From the NCBI RefSeq assembly GCF_900095885.1, contig NZ_LT615367.1, positions 2,356,001 through 2,420,000 on the forward strand: a stretch of DNA of 64,000 nt. Reading direction: 5' to 3'. The notes under the pieces are model-generated. The model had not been told where the DNA came from. It made no database searches and saw only the letters and a program-made list of their open reading frames with translations. Made by a program: the position numbers and the translations under genes. The first letter of the stretch is position 1. Every line of letters starts with the position of its first letter. Positions 17,628 to 25,676 of this stretch are shown here, in pieces. Origin of the DNA: Dickeya aquatica. Lineage in GTDB: Bacteria; Pseudomonadota; Gammaproteobacteria; Enterobacterales; Enterobacteriaceae.

Positions 17628-17933
17628 CTAACTCTTACGGTAATGTCCCGCTATTTTTCGCGAGGTATGCAGTACACGCAGTATACGAACCACCTGCTCT
17701 TCAACAGCATACACGATGATGAACGGGAAGCGTGGAACCACCAGTTTCCGCTGTTTCTCCGTCTTCCCGGCCTTCACCCCCGCCTGCGGATTATCCTGAA
17801 GGATGTCGGCCATGCTGACGAACCGATCATCCGTGGCACTGGCTACCGCTAACCCCGCTTCTTTGTACAGATAACGGAAGATGGCCTCGCGATCCGCCTG
17901 TGCCTGCTTTTCCCACTGAACGGCTGATGTCAC
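17628..17933 (-). CDS. RelE/ParE-family toxin
   Basis: The 101-residue protein has the compact RelE/ParE fold pattern: an N-terminal helical region (WEKQAQADREAIFRYLY), then strands in KLVVPRFPFIIVYAVEEQVVRILRVLHTSRKI, where the VLHTSRK end is typical of the family. Such toxins act on ribosome-bound mRNA or on gyrase; which applies here is not clear. It starts with a four-base overlap with its antitoxin gene and is the last gene of a run primase-recombinase-antitoxin-toxin. The pair is absent from module B. Confidence 0.85.
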   Translation of the reverse strand: MTSAVQWEKQAQADREAIFRYLYKEAGLAVASATDDRFVSMADILQDNPQAGVKAGKTEKQRKLVVPRFPFIIVYAVEEQVVRILRVLHTSRKIAGHYRKS

Positions 17934-18217
17934 AGTTTGCCTCGTGCTGCCTGCATTTTCAGTTCATTCATGCGGTGGTTCATTTCTTCGTTGCTGATAA
18001 ACTCGCCTTCCCCGTCCTCATAGCGGCTGAACGCATCCAGTATCTGCTGCTCCAGCCAGCCCTCATGCTCACTGTTTTGATAGCGACGCTCCTCTGCGGC
18101 CAGCTCTTCTGCCCGCTGACGCATCACCTCCGTCAGGCTCATTCGCTGTCTTTCCGCCGCCTGCATCGCCAGACGCTTGGTTTCCTCGTCTATTCTGAAG
18201 TGGATTGTTCCCATCAT
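17930..18217 (-). CDS. RelB/DinJ-like antitoxin (ribbon-helix-helix)
   Basis: The 95-residue protein begins GTIHFRIDEETKRLAMQAAERQRMSLTEVMRQ, a ribbon-helix-helix DNA-binding domain as in RelB/DinJ antitoxins, followed by an acidic helical tail that would cover the toxin. Its ATG at 18217 overlaps the recombinase stop by four bases (ATGA), an unusually tight link between a recombinase and a toxin-antitoxin pair. A second in-frame ATG lies at 18214. Confidence 0.85.
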   Translation of the reverse strand: MMGTIHFRIDEETKRLAMQAAERQRMSLTEVMRQRAEELAAEERRYQNSEHEGWLEQQILDAFSRYEDGEGEFISNEEMNHRMNELKMQAARGKL

Positions 18218-19344
18218 CTCCTCACCCTTGTGGTGTCATTTGTGTTGTCATTATGCAAGCTGTTTTCCGGCCTGTCACGCTCAACATCCAGCACCTCATC
18301 CGCCATCAGGTCAGCCAGCAGCCCGGTTTCCTCTTCAGGGTCACGCTCCGCCGGATGCGTCGAGGCATGAACCGCCTGCAACGCCCGGATGCTCACCTGC
18401 GTGTAGATTTGCGTGCTCTCCACGCTCGCATGGCCCAGCATCGCCTGTATCCACCGCAGGTCCGCCCCGTTCTCCAGCATTTGCGTCGCCATCGCGTGCC
18501 GGAACAGGTGGCAGCTTCCCCATTTCGCTATCCCCGACGCTTTGATGTAGTGACTCACCAGATTGGTAATGCCGTTCGGCGTCAGCCCTTCCACCCCGTC
18601 CAGGGCCACGAACAGTGCCGGACAGTGCGGGTTCACCAGCAGTTGCGGCCTCACCTCACGCACATAGTGCGCTATCCACCCTAACGCCCGCCTGCCAATG
18701 GGGATAACCCGGTCCTTCTTTCCCTTGCCCTGCACGATGGTCACGATATGGCGGCTCGCGTCCACGCTGTACACTTCCAGCATCGCCACTTCACCCCGCC
18801 GTATCCCGGTTGACCACAGCAGCTCCATCAGCGCCCGGTCGCGGATGCCCTGCAGCGTGGTCAGGTCCGGCAACGCCAGTACCTGCTCCACATCCGCCAC
18901 GCTCAGGATATGGCGCGGCAGCCGCTTTTCCAGTCGCGGCAACACCAGACCCGACGCCGGGTCGGCCAGCAGCAGATGATGCCGCGTCATCCAGCCGAAC
19001 CACACCACCAGTGGCCCCAGCTGGCTGCGCTGCGTCCGCGTGCTCAGTGGCTCACCGTTCGGTTTGCGGTACTGGTACAGATGACGCTGGTAGTGCTCCA
19101 GTATCGGTAAGGTGATGTCACGGCCATAGTGCAGCCCGCGCTCCGCCGCCCACAGGATGAACCGGTATTGATGATGGGTTTGCGTCTTCAGCGTCGTCTC
19201 TGACCAGTTCCGCTCCCGACGCCACGCCACGAACCGCAGCAGCAGCGCGTACAGGCTCTTCGGGTCACTGGCCGGGCCGATGGGTTTTCGGTACACCTCA
19301 TCCACCGTCAGCAGTGCATCGGCGCGGGGTTTACGGTTGGCCAT
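18214..19344 (-). CDS. Tyrosine recombinase (XerC/D-like integrase), module A
   Basis: The 376-residue protein has a full catalytic set: R182 in STGIRRGEV, a lysine in GKGKKDR (207-212), H279 and R282 in SCHLFRHAM, H305 in MLGHASVES and the nucleophile Y314 in TQIYTQVS. The N-terminal part is a SAM-like core-binding domain (residues about 25-135). Its start overlaps the primase gene by 14 bp, so the two are likely co-translated. It is about 95 percent identical by eye to the copy at 25677, but the last 40 residues differ because module A continues into the antitoxin gene. The likely role is excision, integration or resolution of the module. The target sites are not proven, but dif-like sites lie 0.7 kb downstream. 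Confidence 0.93.
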   Translation of the reverse strand: MANRKPRADALLTVDEVYRKPIGPASDPKSLYALLLRFVAWRRERNWSETTLKTQTHHQYRFILWAAERGLHYGRDITLPILEHYQRHLYQYRKPNGEPLSTRTQRSQLGPLVVWFGWMTRHHLLLADPASGLVLPRLEKRLPRHILSVADVEQVLALPDLTTLQGIRDRALMELLWSTGIRRGEVAMLEVYSVDASRHIVTIVQGKGKKDRVIPIGRRALGWIAHYVREVRPQLLVNPHCPALFVALDGVEGLTPNGITNLVSHYIKASGIAKWGSCHLFRHAMATQMLENGADLRWIQAMLGHASVESTQIYTQVSIRALQAVHASTHPAERDPEEETGLLADLMADEVLDVERDRPENSLHNDNTNDTTRVRR

Positions 19345-22300
19345 TTGTCACCCCCGTTTTCCCGGTCACAGGCAGCGGTGCGGATGGCGATTTTTCTTTT
19401 CCCCTGATTACTGCGTCTGACTCAGCGCCGACCACTTCCGCCCTCAGCCCTTGTACCGTCTGGCCTGACGCCGGTTTTTCCACGCCAGACTTGCCCCGGA
19501 CCTGAGGCAGACTTAAGCCAGACTTTTCTTCCACCGGGCCAGACTTGCGCTCGCTGCCCTGCCACCGCCGCACATCCGCGCTAACCGCAGGCAGCGGCGC
19601 GGCAGGCGATGTTGGGTTTCGCTTTATTACCGCGTCTGACTCAGTCCCGACCGGTTCGGCATCCAGCCCTTGTGCCGTCTGGCCTGACGCCGGTTTTTCC
19701 ACGCCAGACTTGCCCCGAACCTGAGGCAGACTTAAGCCAGACTTTTCTTCCACCGGGCCAGACTTGCGCTCGCTGCCCTCATGCTCATCCACCTCCAGCA
19801 GCCCGCACAGATGCGGGTCATCACCGCTTTTTCCGTCCCACAGCAGCTCATACTGCAACAGGTGGCCCCGGCTGCCGCCGTGCAGCAACAGGTATTCCAT
19901 TTCAGCCAGCCGCAGACAGTGGTTCTTGAGCTGGCTGTCGCTCCAGTTGGTCCATGCCCGGATATCCCGCCGCGTGAACCGCACTTCGCCGGGCTGGCAG
20001 CCCTGACGCTGTGCCAGTTCGCCCACCATCGCCTGTATCAGCCGCAACAGCTTGCGCGTCTGCGGCGGCATTTCATCCAGCGTCCGGCCCAGCACCTCGT
20101 GAGCCAGTTGGTTCGCCAGCGCGATATCGCTTTTTTCCACCTCGATATACTCGATAACCTGCCCCCGGTGCCCGACCCGCTTCACCGCACGCTGGTACTG
20201 ATGCAGCAGCGCGATGGCCTGTATCAGCGTCAGGTACTTCATGTGGTCGCGCCGGGTACGGGTTTTATCACTCAGGAACGTCAGCCGGTCGGCATACGGA
20301 TTCACCACCTTCAGCGGTCGCAGCAGCCGTTGCGCGTTCTGGTGCAGCGTCGTCAGGTAGCCTTTCTCACTCGTGGCCAGCAGCCCGGCCAGCGTCTGAC
20401 CGTGACGCTGCATCGCGTGTATCGCCTGCGTCTGCTCCCGGCTCTCATTCACGGTGAGAACCAGACAACGGTTCAGCAGCTCTTCGTCCACGTCGCTGGC
20501 CGTGGTGGTCAGCATCAGCATCACCGGCCCCTGCACCCGGTATTCCCGCGTCACCAGCTCGCCGCTCTGCTCGTTCTTGCCGGTACTGGCGATTTTCAGT
20601 TCCCCGTCCGACTGGAGCAGCTTGAGGGCATACGCCGCCTGCCGCACCCCTTCTTCTTCCGCGATGGCCAGTATCTTGTGCTGTAACGAGGTCTCACCGA
20701 GGTAATACAGGCTCTGCCCGGTCATCGCGCTGTACTGGATGCGCTCTTCTTCCGGCATCATCCCCAGCACCGCCTCCATCAGCGACGATTTCCCCGCCGC
20801 CGAACTGCTCTGTATCAGCACGGCCAGCGGTTTATCCAGCTTGCGCGACGTCGCCGCCAGATACCCGGTCAGCAGATTGGTGCTTTCCCCCACCACCCCG
20901 CAGGCGGCCAGGTCGTCCACGATACGGGCGGCAAGGTCCGGGGACTTGAGTAACGCCAGCGCCGCCGCCTCGTCTTCCGCGCTCACCGTGACCGCGGCGG
21001 TCGCGTCGGCCTGCTCCGCCGCCTGCCGCTGACGCGCCTGTTGCTGCTCCAGCATCAGCAGCACCCGCCCGCATTCGCGTTTGATGACCGATGCCTCACA
21101 GCCCAGCTCCGCCGCCGCTGCCGCCACATACCCCTGACGCTGCCGGGCGCTGTACAGGTCCAGCGAGTCCACATGCAGCGCGCCCGTGCTCTCGTCCCGC
21201 ACCTGCACGTTGACCTTCATCACCTCGGCGACGGTGTTTTTCTGCCAGCCGCGCACCCGCCACACGCGCGGGCCGTGGGTCAGCAGCAGGTCGCCGGACG
21301 GGGTTAACTCCCCCGCCACCGGCTGTGCCGGTACGCCCGCCGGGGCGGCTAAGGAAGAAGGTTCACGCTCGCCACTCACCGGCATCTCACGGGAGAACAC
21401 CACCCCCGGCCCGGTTCCCTTGCCCATCCATGCCGCCTGCTCCAGTGCCAGCCCTAACGCGCTTTCCGGGCTGCCACTGTTCAGCGCATACGCATTCGCA
21501 TCCAGCCCCGGCGGGAACCGCACCCGCCACGCCTCGATACCCGCTTCCAGCAGCTCCGCCGCCACGCTCTCCGCGCCCCGGTCGCCCGCCGCGTCCCGGT
21601 CATAGGCTATCTGCACCCGTTTCACCCCGTGGTACTGCAACGCCGCCAGATGGTCAGCGGTAAAGCCGCTGGCTCCGTAGGCCGTGGTCACATTGCGGAA
21701 CCCGGCACACCAGAACGTCATCGCATCGATCAGCGACTCGCACAGGATAAGGTCCGACGACGCCTTCAGCGCTGCCTCGTTCCACACCCCGGCCAGCGGC
21801 GACGGCAGATACAGGTGCTTCGGCGAGCCTTTGAGGATTTTGTGGTCCGGTTGCACCCGCCTCCCGTACAACTGCATCACCCGGCCACGTTGCGCCACGC
21901 TCGCCGACTCCGCCCAGCCGATAACCGGCATCACCACGCAACCCCGGAAGTGGTCCTGCTTCGTGGTCGCCCGCAGCACCCCCAGCCCGGCCAGCTTCTC
22001 ACGCAGCCGTTTTCCCTCGTGGCTCGACGAGGACGGCAGCAGCCCCGCGCTGCCGCCGATGCCGTGATGACCGGCGAACCCCAGCCGGAAGTGGCTCACC
22101 AGTTCCGGGTGCGTCAGACCACGACCGGCCAGCCACTGCTGCGCCTCCGGGCTCGCCAGCAGGCTCTGGTGGTAGAAGTCGATAACCTGATGCAGCAGCG
22201 CCTGACCGTCATCGTCCAGGTCGGCGAGTGGGGTACGGGCCACGGTTGACGAAGCCGGAACCGGAGCAGGAGCGGCGGCTAAAGAAGAGGCTGTCCCGGC

Positions 22301-22579
22301 CAGCTCCCGCAGCCGCAGCAGCGTTTGCGGGTAGGTCAGCCGCTCGGTGTGTTGCAGCCAGTCCAGCACCGACCCCGACGCCCCGCAGCCGAAACAGTGG
22401 TACAGGTTCTTCGACGGCGTGATGACGCAGGACGGCGTGTTCTCCTGATGGAACGGACACCGGCACACAACACTGTCCGCCCCCTGCTTTTTCAGCTTAT
22501 GGCCCTGAGACTGCGCCACAGCCCGCAGCGACACCCCGCGTTTCAGTTGCTCCAGCTCTGCCGGTGTCAGTCGTCCCAT
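19331..22579 (-). CDS. CHC2/TOPRIM primase fused to P-loop ATPase, module A
   Basis: The 1,082-residue protein starts with a DnaG-type zinc finger (C41-x2-H44 and C62-x2-C65 in CRCPFHQENTPSC and YHCFGCGASG). A TOPRIM-type catalytic region follows (LILCESLIDAMTFW, AYDRDAAGDRGAE at about 280-345). A P-loop ATPase lies near residue 593 (SSSAAGKSS) with downstream DVDEELLNRCLVLTVNES, resembling the helicase part of satellite-phage primases. The C-terminal tail holds a 73-residue duplication. ATG 22579 is preferred because GGAG precedes it; the frame also has a TTG six codons earlier. Priming and unwinding for replication of an excised element is inferred. The divergent XRE gene shares its upstream region. 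Confidence 0.9.
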   Translation of the reverse strand: MGRLTPAELEQLKRGVSLRAVAQSQGHKLKKQGADSVVCRCPFHQENTPSCVITPSKNLYHCFGCGASGSVLDWLQHTERLTYPQTLLRLRELAGTASSLAAAPAPVPASSTVARTPLADLDDDGQALLHQVIDFYHQSLLASPEAQQWLAGRGLTHPELVSHFRLGFAGHHGIGGSAGLLPSSSSHEGKRLREKLAGLGVLRATTKQDHFRGCVVMPVIGWAESASVAQRGRVMQLYGRRVQPDHKILKGSPKHLYLPSPLAGVWNEAALKASSDLILCESLIDAMTFWCAGFRNVTTAYGASGFTADHLAALQYHGVKRVQIAYDRDAAGDRGAESVAAELLEAGIEAWRVRFPPGLDANAYALNSGSPESALGLALEQAAWMGKGTGPGVVFSREMPVSGEREPSSLAAPAGVPAQPVAGELTPSGDLLLTHGPRVWRVRGWQKNTVAEVMKVNVQVRDESTGALHVDSLDLYSARQRQGYVAAAAAELGCEASVIKRECGRVLLMLEQQQARQRQAAEQADATAAVTVSAEDEAAALALLKSPDLAARIVDDLAACGVVGESTNLLTGYLAATSRKLDKPLAVLIQSSSAAGKSSLMEAVLGMMPEEERIQYSAMTGQSLYYLGETSLQHKILAIAEEEGVRQAAYALKLLQSDGELKIASTGKNEQSGELVTREYRVQGPVMLMLTTTASDVDEELLNRCLVLTVNESREQTQAIHAMQRHGQTLAGLLATSEKGYLTTLHQNAQRLLRPLKVVNPYADRLTFLSDKTRTRRDHMKYLTLIQAIALLHQYQRAVKRVGHRGQVIEYIEVEKSDIALANQLAHEVLGRTLDEMPPQTRKLLRLIQAMVGELAQRQGCQPGEVRFTRRDIRAWTNWSDSQLKNHCLRLAEMEYLLLHGGSRGHLLQYELLWDGKSGDDPHLCGLLEVDEHEGSERKSGPVEEKSGLSLPQVRGKSGVEKPASGQTAQGLDAEPVGTESDAVIKRNPTSPAAPLPAVSADVRRWQGSERKSGPVEEKSGLSLPQVRGKSGVEKPASGQTVQGLRAEVVGAESDAVIRGKEKSPSAPLPVTGKTGVTNGQP
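19371..19790. repeat. 219-bp in-frame duplication inside primase A
   Basis: The segment containing ACGCCAGACTTGCCCC at 19482 recurs at 19701, a spacing of 219 bp (73 codons). It encodes SERKSGPVEEKSGLSLPQVR twice. Primase B has one copy only. Confidence 0.8.
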
Positions 22580-22693
22580 TTCCACTGCTCCTGTCAAAAA
22601 CCTGTCAATAGGGTTTCAGTAAAAATAACTCGACAAGCATATACCGCAGTGAGTAGTATTTACAACAGTGAGATGTAAAACAAGAGGTAGATT
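22580..22693. promoter_or_regulatory. Divergent control region, primase A / XRE A
   Basis: The 114-bp AT-richer interval separates the primase start from the XRE start. GCAGTGAGTAG and ACAGTGAGATG give two direct GCAGTGAG-type repeats 22 bp apart, candidate operators for the XRE protein. The region is identical in module B (29803-29916). Confidence 0.5.
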
Positions 22694-23128
22694 ATGGCCA
22701 TCAGGACTTTACCAGCACAGGGTTCATCCACGATGGCGGCATCTATCAGTAGTGAAGAACAACGCTTTATGACCGAACTCGGCAGGCGTATCACCGCCCT
22801 GCGTAAAGACGCCGGACTCACTCAGGTTCAGCTTGCACAGGCACTGAACGTTTCCCAGCAGGCTGTTCAGTCATGGGAGTCCGGGCGGCGGCGGATACAG
22901 ATTTCAGCGCTGCCTGCCGTGGCAAGACAGCTTTCCGTTTCTCTTGATGCCCTGCTGGGCGACAGCCATACCCCGGCACCGCGCAAGCGCGGCCCGGCAT
23001 CACGACTGGAGCAGCAGATTCAGGTGATAGGCCAGTTGCCCAGAAGCAGGCAGAAGCTGGTGTCGGAGATGCTCGACGCCGTGATTGCTCAGGCGCAACA
23101 GGCAGGAGCGGACGGGCTGGACGGCTAA
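22694..23128 (+). CDS. XRE-family transcriptional regulator, module A
   Basis: The 144-residue protein has an N-terminal helix-turn-helix of the Cro/C1 type at about residues 30-85 (RITALRKDAGLTQVQLAQAL, VSQQAVQSWESGRR). A basic linker (PRKRGPASRLEQQ) and a helical C-terminal part that may mediate dimerisation follow. The start ATG has AAGAGG upstream. It is divergent from the primase gene and followed by the SymE-like gene, so it probably controls both directions from the shared 114-bp region. Confidence 0.9.
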   Translation: MAIRTLPAQGSSTMAASISSEEQRFMTELGRRITALRKDAGLTQVQLAQALNVSQQAVQSWESGRRRIQISALPAVARQLSVSLDALLGDSHTPAPRKRGPASRLEQQIQVIGQLPRSRQKLVSEMLDAVIAQAQQAGADGLDG

Positions 23129-23212
23129 GAAGACAGGTTTTTTAACGCGGGGGCGATGAGTTCGCACCTCATCACCCCCGCTCACCACAGGCAACTAAAC
23201 GAGGTAGTTACT

Positions 23213-23500
23213 ATGGCTGTACGCGATGATAAGGCAATACAACGCATTTCCCAAGCCGAACGCTATGCACGCGCCCGCTTTCAGGCGGTGTCGCTGCAAG
23301 GGGCCTGGCTTACCGAAGCCGGGTTTACCGACGGGATGCCGCTAAAAATACGGGTCATGCCCGGCTGCATGGTCATCACCGCCCAGAACACCCGCGAACT
23401 GTGGCACTGTCTCGAAGGACTCAGCATTGAACCCTTTGACCCGGACGCGGCGGCCAACTGGATCAGGCATTACCCCGGCGGCCTTAAGTTCGCTAAGTAA
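23213..23500 (+). CDS. SymE-family protein, module A
   Basis: The 95-residue protein matches SymE-type proteins, an AbrB-fold group in which E. coli SymE is the SOS-induced toxin of a type I system with antisense RNA SymR. Diagnostic sequence is FQAVSLQGAWLTEAGF followed by GMPLKIRVMPGCMVITAQN. The ATG at 23213 follows GAGGTAGTTACT. A longer open frame upstream has no ribosome site. No LexA box or antisense promoter was recognised, so the regulation of E. coli symE cannot be assumed. The 84-bp leader after the XRE gene carries a GCACCTCATCACC segment that could pair with nearby sequence. Confidence 0.8.
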   Translation: MAVRDDKAIQRISQAERYARARFQAVSLQGAWLTEAGFTDGMPLKIRVMPGCMVITAQNTRELWHCLEGLSIEPFDPDAAANWIRHYPGGLKFAK

Positions 23501-23509
23501 TCAACACCA

Positions 23510-23539
23510 CCCCCGGCCCGCGCCGGGGGTGTTTGTTTT
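23510..23539 (+). terminator. Terminator of SymE-like gene A
   Basis: CCCCCGGC and GCCGGGGG pair around CCGC, followed by TGTTTGTTTT. It forms the start of the junction repeat. Confidence 0.8.
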
Positions 23540-23624
23540 AACGCGGGGTGTCGGGGCATCGCCCTGACCGGGTGGTTTTGGGGGCACGGCCAGTATGGCG
23601 GTGGCCACAAAACATTTCCTGTCC
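23510..23624. repeat. Cassette-junction repeat, copy 2
   Basis: Same segment as at 15106, but truncated after TTTCCTGTCC: the GGGGGTTTAAGTATTTTC end and the following SymE-type remnant are missing, and the next immunity gene begins 17 bp later. Confidence 0.8.
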
Positions 23625-23640
23625 CGCAGTTGAGTACGGT

Positions 23641-23937
23641 TTAGTAATCAGCGTGATATATAATTTTATATGTACTTCCTAGCTCTTTCTGAAGAAGTTC
23701 AGCTAATTTATAACCATCATCAATAAATCGCTTTTCCTCTTCCATACTGTTAAAACTAGATGATGCCGGATCATCTGTATTGAGTATGGCATCATATCGC
23801 TTTGCCCAAGCATCAACGCTATCCTTTAACTCCAAAGATATCGGCAACTCATCGGGGGATATGTCCCCAAAATCATCTGGAGTTGTTCCCCATAATGGAT
23901 GGCAATAATAATCAGCCATTAACTTTATTTCTTTCAT
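23641..23937 (-). CDS. Probable immunity protein of the 23.9-kb cassette
   Basis: The 98-residue acidic protein overlaps the end of the toxin gene by four bases (ATGA), the usual coupling of CDI toxin and immunity genes. I do not recognise the family. An internal ATG (MADYYCHPLWG) is a possible alternative start. It is AT-rich, unlike the flanking mobile modules. Confidence 0.7.
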   Translation of the reverse strand: MKEIKLMADYYCHPLWGTTPDDFGDISPDELPISLELKDSVDAWAKRYDAILNTDDPASSSFNSMEEEKRFIDDGYKLAELLQKELGSTYKIIYHADY

Positions 23938-24785
23938 TTTACTGAACCTCGCAAATTAGCTCCTACTACGTATCCATTATTTCCTACAGTAACAGCAATA
24001 TTATATTTTTTACCGTCGATCATGGTTTCGTAAATTGGACGGCCAGTTCCAGTACCCTGATAACCAACAATTTTACCGTCAGTAACAGCCTTCATTACGA
24101 CATCGGGAATACGTGCCTCTGATACGCCAATTTGTGCAAATTGGCTACCATGCTCTTCCACTATATGTTGCAATCCTGATTTTGAATTACCTTTCTCAAG
24201 GAAAATGATTTTTCCACTATTATTTTTTGCCGCACCAACAACATTTTCAGGTGTAAATTTAATACCCTGAGTTGTCATTTCTTTGAATAATGATTTAGTT
24301 GTTAAGCTATTTTTTGCTATCGCAATCAGATCCTTACCCAATACTCCCAGAGATGTTAGCGCTGCTTGATTCTCCGGATCTGATGCGTATGATGCAAAAC
24401 TCATCCAGCCGGGGCTGTTTACATCAATATTAACCAGATCCTGACTATTCCACTGCTGGACATAAGCTTTGGCTTCTTCGCTGCTCATCACATCCACGCT
24501 AGGAATGCTGCCCAACCAACCGGGCCTTTCTGTCATCTCAATGCCACCCTGAGCCAGTTCTTTATCAATAACTACGGCTTCCAGTGGGTTATCTTTCAGC
24601 TTCTGAGCGGTTTCTGCACTTTGCTTATCACTGATTTGTTTCCACTTATCAATAACTGTCTGGCAGTCACCACCTGATGCTTTACACGCCTGCATTTCTT
24701 TGTCGAACGCAAGGGACTGCGTTGCACTCAGATAGTTATTCTCCACAACAACGTCATCCGTTGCGAAGTCAGCCGCCGAACCCAC
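23934..24785 (-). CDS. Orphan CdiA-CT cassette with VENN motif and RNase-like C-terminus
   Basis: A 283-residue product starts at a GTG (24785) with MGSAADFATDDVVVENNYLS, the same junction as the cassette at 15859. After VENN comes a helical pretoxin part with two cysteines (QACKASGGDC). The last 110 residues contain LQHIVEEHGSQFAQIG and GRPIYETMIDGKKYNIAVTVG followed by a strand ending in GANLRGSVK. This layout resembles small RNases of the BECR group (histidine-bearing helix, then strands), but that is a low-confidence reading. It has no signal peptide; the immunity gene follows with a 4-base overlap. Confidence 0.75.
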   Translation of the reverse strand: MGSAADFATDDVVVENNYLSATQSLAFDKEMQACKASGGDCQTVIDKWKQISDKQSAETAQKLKDNPLEAVVIDKELAQGGIEMTERPGWLGSIPSVDVMSSEEAKAYVQQWNSQDLVNIDVNSPGWMSFASYASDPENQAALTSLGVLGKDLIAIAKNSLTTKSLFKEMTTQGIKFTPENVVGAAKNNSGKIIFLEKGNSKSGLQHIVEEHGSQFAQIGVSEARIPDVVMKAVTDGKIVGYQGTGTGRPIYETMIDGKKYNIAVTVGNNGYVVGANLRGSVK

Positions 24786-25421
24786 TTTTTCCCTGTTCCA
24801 TCAGCCGGTTACAGCCAGTTTTCCCTGATGCATTTCGATAACCGGACACCGAAGCCCCGATACGCGGTTTTGGCCCCCGACATGCTACCGCCCTGCCGGG
24901 GCTTTCGCCTGCAACCCACGCATCATAGCAGCGGCGGCAGCCGCTGCCATCCGGTGTTGGGGGTTCTCCATCGCAACCCGTGACGGGGCCACAGCTTGCC
25001 TGTGGCTCCGGCGCGGGTTCTGCCGGCGCGGACGGCACAGAGTCCGCAAGCGACGCCCTGCGGCGCTCTGTGGCTCCGACGGTTAAGGAGAAGACGCCCC
25101 TGCATGACCACGCCATACCGGGGCGGGGGCGAAGGCTGGCCGGCACGGGAACGAGCAAGGCGGGAACCGACTGCGAGCCGTGACGGACAGATGCAGCGGG
25201 TGGGCATGAAGCCCTTCAGCAGAGGCCCGACGGGCCGACTTCTTCTTTGGGGTGGCTGTTGAGGATAACGCAAGGGGGAGATATCGGATGACGTATGGAC
25301 TCGACGCCGGTGTTTCCGGCAACACAAGGCGGCCAGGAAGCCGAAGAACGCACACCGCCGCCGACAGCGGAAGGCAGCGCCTTGCGCGCCGCGCCTCACC
25401 CGCGATGCCAATGGCGGGGGC

Positions 25422-25449
25422 GCAAGACATAATGCGGATTATACGATAC
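25422..25449 (-). other. dif/pdif-like Xer site, module B, inner copy
   Basis: Identical to the site at 17373-17400: GTATCGTATAA, TCCGCA, TTATGTCTTGC on the minus strand. Confidence 0.45.
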
Positions 25450-25494
25450 GAGCCGCACTTCGCGGTGGGAAGGTGCAGTGGGCTTGACCGGCGA

Positions 25495-25525
25495 GCGTCG
25501 TATAATCCCCCGCATTATGTTGAAC
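25495..25525 (+). other. dif/pdif-like Xer site, module B, outer copy
   Basis: Identical to the site at 17446-17476: GCGTCGTATAA, TCCCCCGCA, TTATGTTGAAC. The intervening 45 bases differ at a few positions between the modules, while both sites are conserved. Confidence 0.5.
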
Positions 25526-25676
25526 GGCTGACCGGCCAGCCGCCGGGGTGACACGGAGCTCCGCCGCACAACGCGGGCCGGGCGGACGTTTACCCCCGCC
25601 CGCGACGTGGCATGACGGCAGTCAGCCCGACGGGCTGTCTGCCGAACCCGCTCCCGCCGCACTCAACCGGAGAGCG

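Larger units (their letters stand above)
24786..25676. other. Conserved non-coding end of mobile module B
   Basis: This 891-bp counterpart of 16723-17627 is highly similar with small indels that break reading frames. It carries the second pair of inverted dif-like sites. There is no toxin-antitoxin pair: the recombinase stop lies directly at its edge. Nothing else was recognised. Confidence 0.6.
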
